Shown in pieces: positions 55,038 through 61,585 of a stretch of 64,000 nt of DNA. A program made the position numbers and the translations under genes. Location of the stretch: contig CBFDCR010000015.1 of the NCBI GenBank assembly GCA_965603365.1, positions 19,329 to 83,328 of the forward strand. Direction: 5' to 3'. Numbering within the stretch: position 1 is the stretch's first letter; every line of letters starts with the position of its first letter. The notes below the pieces were generated by a model that saw nothing but the letters and a program-made list of their open reading frames with translations, ran no database searches and was not told the DNA's origin. This stretch comes from JAHELQ01 sp965603365. Lineage in GTDB: Bacteria; Acidobacteriota; Aminicenantia; UBA2199.

Positions 55038-55835
55038 TCAGGCGACCAGATCCCGTTTTTCAAAGAGCAGCGCGGCCAGGACAAAAAACAGGATCGTAAT
55101 GCCCAGGAGCACCAGGAAATGGCCGATATCCAGGCCGTAGATCACCGGCGAGGCCCCATTGTAATAGTAGAAAAGGGAAAAGGGCCGATACGATTTCAAT
55201 AGGGTTACCATGGGGGCATAGGCATTCACCAGGTAAGCCACGATGGCATAACCGCTTACGATGCCGATGCTCATCTTCTTTTTCAGGGTCAGGGAACCCA
55301 GGGTCATGGTCAGGGCAGTAAAGGCGGTGGAGAACATGAAGCAGCTCAAAATGGCCTCCCCTAAGCGCAGCGGGCTGATGGCTATGGAGAAGACCGTGGA
55401 GGCGAGCGTCATGCCGCCCCAGAAGATCACGGCCAGGAATAAACTGGCTGCGGCAATGGCGCCAAATTTCTCCGCTGTCACTCGCCGCCTGGAGATGGGG
55501 CTTGACAGCAGCAGGTCTAACGTACCCTTCTCATTCTCGCCGGCAACGGCCTCTGCCCCCTTCGATATACTAAAGATAAGAAAGATAAAGGGTGCAAATA
55601 TGGAAAAGGGTTGAATATGGAAAAACCCCTCCGGTGTGGCCAGTTTGACAGTATCGCCCATCAGGTTCTTGATAAAGGCGGGCATGTTGTCCAGCACCTT
55701 GAATATCTCCTGCTGCCGGCTGATATAGGGGAAAAAGTACATTAAATAAAACGAAATAGCCACCAGGCCGACGGCGTACCAGAATATTGTCCAGCGATTG
55801 TCCCGCAGCGTTTTGGCAAAAATATTATTCAGCAT
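55038..55835 (-). CDS. ABC-2 type transporter permease
   Basis: The protein is 265 residues with about six membrane segments: the first is 'IFWYAVGLVAISFYLMYFF' after a cytoplasmic N-terminus, the last 'FLVLLGITILFFVLAALLF'. The cytoplasmic segment 'GTLDLLLSSPISRRRVTAEK' is typical of ABC-2 permeases whose partner is a DrrA/NodI-like ATPase. It overlaps the ATPase gene by 11 bp. The pair would form an exporter; substrate unknown. Export of, or self-protection from, the NRPS product is possible because the genes lie upstream on the same strand. Confidence 0.9.
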   Translation of the reverse strand: MLNNIFAKTLRDNRWTIFWYAVGLVAISFYLMYFFPYISRQQEIFKVLDNMPAFIKNLMGDTVKLATPEGFFHIQPFSIFAPFIFLIFSISKGAEAVAGENEKGTLDLLLSSPISRRRVTAEKFGAIAAASLFLAVIFWGGMTLASTVFSIAISPLRLGEAILSCFMFSTAFTALTMTLGSLTLKKKMSIGIVSGYAIVAYLVNAYAPMVTLLKSYRPFSLFYYYNGASPVIYGLDIGHFLVLLGITILFFVLAALLFEKRDLVA

Positions 55836-56751
55836 GGTCTGCCTTCCCGTAATACTCTAAAAATATCTCCTCCAGTCCCGGCCGCTGACTGGTGAGGGAG
55901 CGGATCTTAAATCGGGCCGCCTGCTTGATCAACCGATCCATTTCGCCGGACACCCGGCACTTCAGGACATTACCCTCGACCGACACACCGCTGACATTGG
56001 CCACCGGGCCAAAGGCTTCGGCAGTAACGGGGTTTGATTCGGCAAAACGGATCTCCACCCGCCGCAGGCTGCGCTGCCGTAAATCGGCCACCCTCTCAAC
56101 AGCCACGATCCGTCCGCTGCGGATAATGGCCACCCGGTCACACATCTTCTCCACCTCCGGCAGTACGTGGGAGGATAGAAATACCGTCCTGCCCTGGTCC
56201 TTGACTTCGGTAATCAGTTGATAAAACACCTGCCGCATCAGGGGGTCCAGGCCGTTGGTGGGTTCATCCAGGATCAGCAGTTCCGGCCGGTGCATCAGGG
56301 CCTGGATCAGGCCGACCTTCTGTTTATTGCCCTGGGATAATGCCCGGATGGGGCGGGCCAGGTCACACTCCAGTTGCCGGGCCAGCTCTTCCACGACATG
56401 CCAATCGATACCGCCCCGTAAACTGCCAAAGTAGCCCAGGTACTCCTGGACCGTCAGGTTGTCATACAGCATCAGTTCGCCCGGCAGGTAACCGAGGCGG
56501 CGGTGGATGTCCCGGCTCCCTTTCCGGGAATCGAGGCCGAACAACCGGGCACTGCCCCTATCGGCCCGTATGAAGTCCATCAGAATGCGGATGGTGGTGG
56601 TCTTGCCGGCCCCATTGGGCCCCAGGTAGCCGAAGATCTCACCGGGAAATACCCGGAGGCTCACGTCCACGATGCCCCTCTTCTTGCCGTAAAACCTGGT
56701 CAGGTCTTCGGTGTGAATCACCACATCCTGTGCAGCCGCCTGCATATTCAT
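55825..56751 (-). CDS. ABC transporter ATP-binding protein
   Basis: The protein is 308 residues: Walker A GPNGAGKT (near 48), Q-loop region 'GYLPGELMLYDNLT', signature 'LSQGNKQK', Walker B 'LLILDEPTNGLDP', switch 'SSHV'. A C-terminal domain of ~85 residues follows, as in DrrA/CcmA-type exporters. AGGAGG lies seven bases before the ATG. It is the first gene of the likely exporter operon, which continues with the permease and the hexosaminidase. Confidence 0.95.
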   Translation of the reverse strand: MNMQAAAQDVVIHTEDLTRFYGKKRGIVDVSLRVFPGEIFGYLGPNGAGKTTTIRILMDFIRADRGSARLFGLDSRKGSRDIHRRLGYLPGELMLYDNLTVQEYLGYFGSLRGGIDWHVVEELARQLECDLARPIRALSQGNKQKVGLIQALMHRPELLILDEPTNGLDPLMRQVFYQLITEVKDQGRTVFLSSHVLPEVEKMCDRVAIIRSGRIVAVERVADLRQRSLRRVEIRFAESNPVTAEAFGPVANVSGVSVEGNVLKCRVSGEMDRLIKQAARFKIRSLTSQRPGLEEIFLEYYGKADHAE

Positions 56752-56905
56752 CCGTATACCTCCTGGCCGAAATCATTGTCAACGATTCCCCCCCAAAAGT
56801 CAACCCCCCAAAAGGGACATGCCGGTTGGTGGTGGAAAATGTTTTTACAGTTGTCTACTTGCTGAAAAGTCGATTTAATGGGGCTGCGTGGGGATCATCA
56901 TAAAG

Positions 56906-56922
56906 TGTAAAGAACTTTTACA
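56906..56922 (+). promoter_or_regulatory. Inverted-repeat box 1 (probable enhancer-binding site)
   Basis: TGTAAAGAACTTTTACA has 6-bp arms TGTAAA/TTTACA around 5 bases. A second box of the same length and layout lies 82 bp downstream. Its centre is about 200 bp before the start site predicted from the sigma-54 promoter, a normal distance for an activator of that system. Confidence 0.5.
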
Positions 56923-56987
56923 TCCCCCCTCAAAACCGGACAGTAACCGGTATGGCTGAATATTTAGACTTTTCTATAAAAATGACA

Positions 56988-57004
56988 TGTACAGGAACTT
57001 TACA
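56988..57004 (+). promoter_or_regulatory. Inverted-repeat box 2 (probable enhancer-binding site)
   Basis: TGTACAGGAACTTTACA shares 13 of 17 positions with box 1 and has the same 6-5-6 layout, with one mismatch in the left arm. Its centre is about 120 bp before the predicted transcription start. Confidence 0.5.
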
Positions 57005-57088
57005 CACTTCAATGATCAATAAGGCAACAATATGTTTGTGAATCCCGAAAACTACCTTAAATAGAGGATTCAGCCGGCTCCCCCAATA

Positions 57089-57105
57089 CTGGCATAAAAA
57101 TTGCT
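57089..57105 (+). promoter_or_regulatory. Sigma-54 promoter of the RiPP locus
   Basis: CTGGCATAAAAATTGCT fits the sigma-54 consensus TGGCAC-N5-TTGC. The invariant GG (57091-57092) and GC (57103-57104) are separated by exactly 10 bases. Transcription should start near 57116, giving an ~80-base leader before the peptide gene. Confidence 0.7.
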
Positions 57106-57183
57106 GTTCACCCAATGTATGCTGAAACAGGAACAAATGTAAAAGGCCCATGGAAGTGAAGCGAATTGGAAACAAAATAAAAT

Positions 57184-57190
57184 AAGGAGG
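57184..57190 (+). promoter_or_regulatory. Strong ribosome binding site of the peptide gene
   Basis: AAGGAGG lies five bases before the ATG at 57196. It is the main evidence, with gene order, that this short frame is translated. Confidence 0.75.
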
Positions 57191-57195
57191 TCAGG

Positions 57196-57357
57196 ATGCT
57201 TAAACAGTTGGGGTTAAGAGAAGACAAAAACGGAATGAGAAAAATCAGCGAACGGATTGCCAAAGACCAGTGCCAGTCGATCTGCAAACAACATTGTACA
57301 GGTGTTTTTCCGTACACCACGGTGAATTGCGAAGTCCTCCACTTTGAGGAAGGTTAA
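57196..57357 (+). CDS. Candidate RiPP precursor peptide with CX3CX3C core
   Basis: The peptide is 53 residues: a charged leader (about 1-24, MLKQLGLREDKNGMRKISER...) and a core with Cys at 26, 30, 34 and 45 (CQSICKQHC, then CEVLHFEEG at the end). It has a strong ribosome binding site, a sigma-54 promoter upstream and a radical SAM/SPASM maturase 144 bp downstream. Short Cys-rich peptides beside such maturases are usually converted to thioether peptides (ranthipeptide or sactipeptide type). CX3-repeat precursors with radical SAM partners are a known theme; this exact sequence I do not recognise. No double-glycine leader cleavage site or dedicated protease is seen. An alternative is a small structural or regulatory Cys protein. 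Confidence 0.75.
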   Translation: MLKQLGLREDKNGMRKISERIAKDQCQSICKQHCTGVFPYTTVNCEVLHFEEG

Positions 57358-57451
57358 CTGTAATTTTCAATCCGATTGTTTGAAGTTCACGGCACGCGGC
57401 ATCCACTGAGGTTAACCCCACTCAGGCGAGTGTGTCACAGCCTAAGGTTGG

Positions 57452-57475
57452 TACACGGGGCTTCATCCCCGTGTA
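57452..57475 (+). terminator. Hairpin between peptide gene and maturase gene (attenuator-like)
   Basis: Perfect 9-bp stem TACACGGGG/CCCCGTGTA with a six-base loop (CTTCAT). No run of T follows, so it is not a standard terminator. It probably lowers maturase expression relative to the peptide or stabilises the short transcript. Confidence 0.5.
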
Positions 57476-57501
57476 TCGCCTCTATTAAATCCCCATAAAA
57501 C

Positions 57502-58776
57502 ATGAAGGAAATTTACCTGAATCATAATCGGTACGTATACCTGGGTCCATATAATCACCTCATTAATTGTGAGCTCAAAGAGCAATTTTTAAATGAGGCG
57601 GATGAGCGAAGAGTTCAATTTGCGGATGAGGATTTGAGTAAGGCGAAGATTAAGAAAAACGTAAAAAAACTCAAACAACTCACCTTTGAGATAACCCAGG
57701 ATTGCAATCTGCGCTGTAGGTACTGCAGCTTTAACGGCCTGTATTTATACCATAGGCAGAGGAGCCGGAAAACCATGAGCCTGGAGGTGGCCTTGAAGGC
57801 CCTGGACTATATCCGGGATACGGTTAAGGGGAGACATAAACGAGAATTTGCCATCGGGTTTTACGGCGGTGAACCTTTACTGCATATTCCCCTGGTAAAA
57901 AAAATTGTCGAATATGCCGAAAAGCTCTTCGCAGACTGGGATCTTACATTTACACTCAGTACCAACGGTACGCTCATCAATGAAGAGATCGTCGCATTCC
58001 TGGCGGCCCATCATTTCAAGCTGTTGATCAGCCTGGACGGACCGGCGGAGATCCACGACAAAAACAGGCAGTTTATAAACGGCACCGGCTCCCATAAAAC
58101 GGTTATGGCCAACCTAAGAAAGATAAAAAACATCAATCCGGAGTTTTTTAAAACTATATTCTTCTTATCCGTTTTTTCCAGGGAGTTACCCTACACCAAA
58201 ATATACAATTTTTTCGTGGAGAATGAGTTGGTCAACACCAATCCGGTTAGATCCAACAGCGTGAGTGAACTGGACGGTGAATATTATCTGAAATTTTCTC
58301 TAAAAAAGAGTGACGCCTTTAAAACCGGTGACCAGATCCTATCGCTTATTAAAAACAAGAGGGAACTTACCCCTTTTGACCGGCAATTTCTCAAGAAATA
58401 CAGCCAGATCCAGGATTTTTTAAACATCAGCCGGGTGTCCAGCCTGGGCACTTCATGTCACTTTGACAGCAAGTTATTTGTCGACGCCGGCGGGAGATTC
58501 CACATTTGCGAAAGGGTAAATGATAAATTCCCCATCGGTGACGTATACTCCGGGTTTGATTTCGATAAAATGGCACAAATGGCCCATGAATACGCCTCTG
58601 AAATCAAGAAAAAGTGTGCCCACTGCGACTATAAGGCCCTGTGCGAAAGATGTTTTGTACACCTGGGGAAAAACGGCTATTTTACCATAGAGGATAAGTT
58701 CTGTGAGAGCCAGAAGAGGTCCATCACTTTTAAGCTGGAGAAGTTGGTTGAGTTAAAGGAGGAAAATCTTATTTAA
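57502..58776 (+). CDS. Radical SAM/SPASM peptide maturase
   Basis: The protein is 424 residues. An N-terminal segment (1-60) could recognise the leader. The radical SAM core has CX3CX2C at C68/C72/C75 (DCNLRCRYC), the SAM-contacting 'FYGGEPL' near 120 and 'STNGTLI' near 153. The C-terminal SPASM domain has Cys at 319, 336, 372, 375, 381, 384 and 401 (CAHCDYKALCERC) for auxiliary iron-sulfur clusters. This layout is that of maturases that make thioether or carbon crosslinks in ribosomal peptides. The gene lies 144 bp after the Cys-rich peptide and 25 bp before a SPASM-only partner. No clear ribosome binding site precedes the ATG, so expression may be limited or coupled to the hairpin region. 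Confidence 0.9.
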   Translation: MKEIYLNHNRYVYLGPYNHLINCELKEQFLNEADERRVQFADEDLSKAKIKKNVKKLKQLTFEITQDCNLRCRYCSFNGLYLYHRQRSRKTMSLEVALKALDYIRDTVKGRHKREFAIGFYGGEPLLHIPLVKKIVEYAEKLFADWDLTFTLSTNGTLINEEIVAFLAAHHFKLLISLDGPAEIHDKNRQFINGTGSHKTVMANLRKIKNINPEFFKTIFFLSVFSRELPYTKIYNFFVENELVNTNPVRSNSVSELDGEYYLKFSLKKSDAFKTGDQILSLIKNKRELTPFDRQFLKKYSQIQDFLNISRVSSLGTSCHFDSKLFVDAGGRFHICERVNDKFPIGDVYSGFDFDKMAQMAHEYASEIKKKCAHCDYKALCERCFVHLGKNGYFTIEDKFCESQKRSITFKLEKLVELKEENLI

Positions 58777-58801
58777 CTATTCGTACATTTAAGAGATTGA
58801 G

Positions 58802-59590
58802 ATGAAGAAGAAGAGATTTCATCAATTTGTGGTCATTGAAAAGGGCCCCGTTAACAGCGCAGTCATGGATTTCTTAAAAGGACGGGTCTATCAGGTGGAA
58901 AATGAATTCATCATAAAGTTTGAAGAGGCGAAATACGAGGAGATCCCCGATTTTATCCGGTCGCTAAAAGAGGAGGGATTGATCATCGAGGTTGAAGAGA
59001 GAACCTGGATTCCCGTGATCAAACCCGATGATGATGAAGACGAGGAAATGTCCTTTATGATCGAGATCGAAGAGGGGGCAGACCTGGCGCTGGTAAAGAG
59101 GCGTTTTTCCGATTTTACCCTGTCCGGGATCAACTATTACGGGCAGGACCCGCCTGCTGAAATTATACCGGGTGTTACCGTGAGTCAAGCTGCCGAAGAT
59201 TTTGACGCCTGTCTCGATTTATCCAGGGTGACTGCCGAATTTGTCAAACTAAAAGAGACTCACTATAGATTTAATAGAGAATTTAATTCCTGCTGGGGTA
59301 AAAAGATTGCGGTAATGAGGGACGGTAAGGCCAGACCCTGTATCTATTCGGAAATCGTTATCGGGGATCTAAACACAGAACCGGCGGCCGATATCCTGGA
59401 GAGGGCCCGAAGCTATTGGGCGATCACAAAGGATAAGGTGAAAAGGTGCCGGGAGTGTGAGCTGCGATACATCTGTTTCGACTGCCGGGAGATCGCCAGA
59501 AGGGAGGAGAATGACCTGCATGCCCCCAACCCCCACTGTAGCTATGACCCATATACCGGGAAATGGGCCGACGAACGTGACCGATATTGA
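58802..59590 (+). CDS. SPASM-domain partner protein without a radical SAM core
   Basis: The protein is 262 residues. The N-terminal ~70 residues ('GPVNSAVMDFLKGRVYQVEN', 'EEIPDFIRSLKEEGLIIE') look like a small winged helix of the PqqD/peptide-recognition kind. An acidic stretch follows ('KPDDDEDEEM'). The C-terminal half is a SPASM-type domain with Cys at 164, 180, 216, 219, 225, 228 and 246 ('CWGKKIAV', 'CRECELRYICFDC', 'HCSYDPYTGKW'). No CX3CX2C radical SAM motif exists. The ending resembles the SPASM proteins of grasp-with-spasm peptide systems, as I remember them. It may deliver the peptide or extra clusters to the maturase 25 bp upstream. Confidence 0.75.
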   Translation: MKKKRFHQFVVIEKGPVNSAVMDFLKGRVYQVENEFIIKFEEAKYEEIPDFIRSLKEEGLIIEVEERTWIPVIKPDDDEDEEMSFMIEIEEGADLALVKRRFSDFTLSGINYYGQDPPAEIIPGVTVSQAAEDFDACLDLSRVTAEFVKLKETHYRFNREFNSCWGKKIAVMRDGKARPCIYSEIVIGDLNTEPAADILERARSYWAITKDKVKRCRECELRYICFDCREIARREENDLHAPNPHCSYDPYTGKWADERDRY

Positions 59591-59621
59591 ATCCAGGACA
59601 TTATTTTGATACAATGGGGAT

Positions 59622-59801
59622 ATGGAAAACACAGCCCGAAAGCTAAGCATCCCACAGGCGGACCGGTTGGATATCCAATATTGGAAAACCAGGTCCCCGG
59701 AAGATAAGCTGGATGTGCTGCAACATTTGCGGGACGAATACTATAAGTTCAAGAATGAGAATCGAAAAGGACTTCAAAGAGTTTATCGCATTATTAAATA
59801 A
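59622..59801 (+). CDS. Small conserved protein paired with a nucleotidyltransferase (antitoxin-like)
   Basis: 59 residues, including 'WKTRSPEDKLDVLQHLRDEY' and 'GLQRVYRIIK'. This pattern recurs in small proteins encoded just upstream of, and overlapping, MNT/AbiEii-type nucleotidyltransferases in many bacteria. The next frame (59755) starts inside it, as in intact pairs, but that gene is broken here. The function is probably that of a partner or antitoxin. The assignment is from remembered pattern, not alignment. Confidence 0.55.
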   Translation: MENTARKLSIPQADRLDIQYWKTRSPEDKLDVLQHLRDEYYKFKNENRKGLQRVYRIIK

Positions 59802-59919
59802 AAATAAACTTTTTCCTATAAACCGGCCCCTGTCAGCATTCGCAGGTTATTGTACACACTTTACACACGCTGATGTCGGCTCCTTCACTCTTTATTTTGG
59901 CCTTAACACTTCCGGGTGA
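59755..59919 (+). pseudogene. Nucleotidyltransferase remnant (5' end only)
   Basis: The frame starts MRIEKDFKEFIALLNKNK, the usual beginning of MNT-type nucleotidyltransferases that accompany the small upstream gene. The expected continuation (a '...VGGYAV' block and catalytic GSxxxxD) is absent. The rest of the 54-residue frame looks unrelated, so only the 5' end survives. It overlaps the small gene by 47 bp. Confidence 0.5.
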
Positions 59920-59948
59920 TTGACTTCCAGGCTAAAAGATATTATATT
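59920..59948 (+). promoter_or_regulatory. Sigma-70 promoter of the AlbA_2 regulator gene
   Basis: TTGACT (59920-59925) and TATATT (59943-59948) are separated by 17 bases, 42 bp before the ATG at 59990. Confidence 0.55.
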
Positions 59949-59989
59949 AATCCGGAAGGTTAAAACAATGGAAAATATAGGTGTGAAGC

Positions 59990-61135
59990 ATGACTGAAAA
60001 GGAATTAAGAGAGCGAATCAGAAAAGGAGAGAATTACCATACGGAATTTAAGGTCAATCTGGTGGATAAAAATAAAATTGCCAAAGAAATTGTCTGCTTT
60101 GCCAATACAAATGGCGGACAACTGATCTTTGGTGTCACCGATGACGGCGAAATCTCCGGCATCGAAGATATAGATAGAGCCATGAAAGTCATCGATGATG
60201 TGGCCTATCAAAACTGCGAACCTCCGATTACGGTGATTCAGGAGACATTAGAAATTGATGGTAAAGTCGTTTTGATTGTTCAGGTGCCCACCGGCAGCCA
60301 GCGGCCCTATAAAACCTTCAGCGGACAATATTATATTCGATCCGCCAATCGCTGCCGTCAGGCCTCCAGGGAAGAGTTATTGCGGCTGTTTCAGGCCAGT
60401 GAGAGTATTTACTTTGATGAAACCACATTTGTAAAGGCCGAGTACAGCGATCTAGACCTGTATGAGGTACAGCGATTTATGGGAGATTTCCTGGAAATCA
60501 AGGCCAACGAGTCGGAAATCAAGAATTACCTTAAAAATCTTCACCTGACCGATAAGAGCGGCCAGCCCACCGTAGCCGGGGTTTTGTTTTTTGCCCGTGC
60601 CCCCCAGCAAATGATTCCCCGCTCCCGGGTACTTTGTGCCTACATTGAGGGAACCGATATTGCCACTCCGCCAATGGATAAAGAAGAGATCAACGGTCGA
60701 ATCCCCGATCTGCTGGACAAGGTCCAGAAATATATGAAGTTATATTTAAGGGAGGAGCATGTGATCAAAGGATTTGAACCGGAAGTCAGGCATGAAATCC
60801 CCGAAGTGGTACTGCGTGAGTCCATTGTAAATGCCGTGACCCACAGGGATTATACTATAGACGCGCCCATCCGGGTAATTGTTTATACCGACCGGGTAGA
60901 GATTCGAACCCCCGGTAAACTGCCCAACTCCGTCACCATCGACAGTATCAAAATCGGTGGTTCCCATGTACTGCGAAATCCCACCATTTACAACATGTTA
61001 TACAAAATGGGCATGGTCACGGATATGGGCAGCGGTGTCCGCCGCATGATTACCCTGGTAAAAAAACATTCCGGTAAAGAGGTGGGCCTCCTGGAAACAA
61101 CCAACGAATTCATCCTCACCCTCCCCCGCCCATAA
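59990..61135 (+). CDS. AlbA_2 (Schlafen-type) DNA-binding/ATPase-like transcriptional regulator
   Basis: The protein is 381 residues. The N-terminal AlbA_2 domain spans about 10-130 ('ENYHTEFKVNLV', 'FANTNGGQLIFGVTDDGEI', 'YYIRSANRCRQAS'). The C-terminal part is a GHKL-like ATP-binding fold ('LRESIVNAVTHRDYTIDAPI', 'RVEIRTPGKLPNS', 'MGMVTDMGSGVRRM') as in the so-called RecG-like regulators. Full-length members often end with a winged helix; this one ends soon after the ATPase-like part. It is monocistronic with its own promoter. It could regulate a neighbouring locus, but nothing in the sequence shows which. Confidence 0.88.
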   Translation: MTEKELRERIRKGENYHTEFKVNLVDKNKIAKEIVCFANTNGGQLIFGVTDDGEISGIEDIDRAMKVIDDVAYQNCEPPITVIQETLEIDGKVVLIVQVPTGSQRPYKTFSGQYYIRSANRCRQASREELLRLFQASESIYFDETTFVKAEYSDLDLYEVQRFMGDFLEIKANESEIKNYLKNLHLTDKSGQPTVAGVLFFARAPQQMIPRSRVLCAYIEGTDIATPPMDKEEINGRIPDLLDKVQKYMKLYLREEHVIKGFEPEVRHEIPEVVLRESIVNAVTHRDYTIDAPIRVIVYTDRVEIRTPGKLPNSVTIDSIKIGGSHVLRNPTIYNMLYKMGMVTDMGSGVRRMITLVKKHSGKEVGLLETTNEFILTLPRP

Positions 61136-61248
61136 CAGTAAGGGGGAGACCAGGAAAATCCCCCCGAACCTTTTTCCCAATTTTTTATGAATTTAGCCAA
61201 AATCGAAATGCAATCATTAACCTGCCATCTAAACTACAGATGACGAGG

Positions 61249-61278
61249 TGTAGGGGACGCAGATCTGCGTCCCCTACA
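61249..61278. repeat. Perfect 30-bp palindrome (REP-like or terminator stem)
   Basis: The left arm TGTAGGGGACGCAGA is followed directly by its exact complement. GC-rich palindromes of this kind (GTAGGGGAC...GTCCCCTAC) are typical of dispersed intergenic repeats. No T-run follows, and it lies 114 bp after the regulator's stop codon, so a dispersed element is more likely than a terminator. Other genomic copies would be needed to settle this. Confidence 0.55.
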
Positions 61279-61511
61279 AACAGACAATCAGGGCACGGAA
61301 CCCGGAGAGTTGGATTGGGGGGCAGGGATTAGGGGGAAAAACCTGGAATGTGGAGGAACAGAAAGGGGACAGCCCAAAAATCCCCCCTTTCCGGGTTTTG
61401 GCACTCATTTTTTAAATCGGGAAGTTGTATCCATCTGAATGCACCCTTTTAATGACAATATTCCTGCTTTTGAATATAAATTTGCAGAACTCTTGATATT
61501 TTAAAGTAGAC

Positions 61512-61540
61512 TTGAGATAATTGTTTTGATGTGGTAAAAT
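61512..61540 (+). promoter_or_regulatory. Sigma-70 promoter of the FGE-like gene
   Basis: TTGAGA (61512-61517), a 17-base spacer and TAAAAT (61535-61540), 45 bp before the start codon. A strong ribosome binding site AAAGGAGG lies at 61571-61578. Confidence 0.6.
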
Positions 61541-61585
61541 TTAAGAACATGCATTTAAGATGGCTCATCAAAAGGAGGAAAAAAA

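Larger units (their letters stand above)
56752..57195. other. Divergent intergenic region controlling the RiPP locus
   Basis: These 444 bp lie between the minus-strand ABC operon and the plus-strand peptide gene. I see no further gene. The right part holds a sigma-54 promoter, two matching inverted-repeat boxes and a strong ribosome binding site, listed separately. No convincing sigma-70 promoter for the ABC operon stood out. Confidence 0.6.
61136..61585. other. Intergenic region with palindrome and promoter
   Basis: These 450 bp contain a 30-bp perfect palindrome (61249-61278), G-rich sequence around 61300-61400 and the promoter of the next gene. No gene is seen. Confidence 0.5.

Noticed and set aside
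59851..59865. TGTACACACTTTACA, similar to the two enhancer-like boxes upstream of the RiPP locus
   Set aside because: The central spacer is 3 bases instead of 5, the central bases differ, and it lies in a decaying region away from a sigma-54 promoter; probably chance.
61300..61420. G-rich runs (GGGGG tracts) as a possible G-quadruplex or RNA element
   Set aside because: Tracts are unevenly spaced and no conserved structure was evident; not enough to call.
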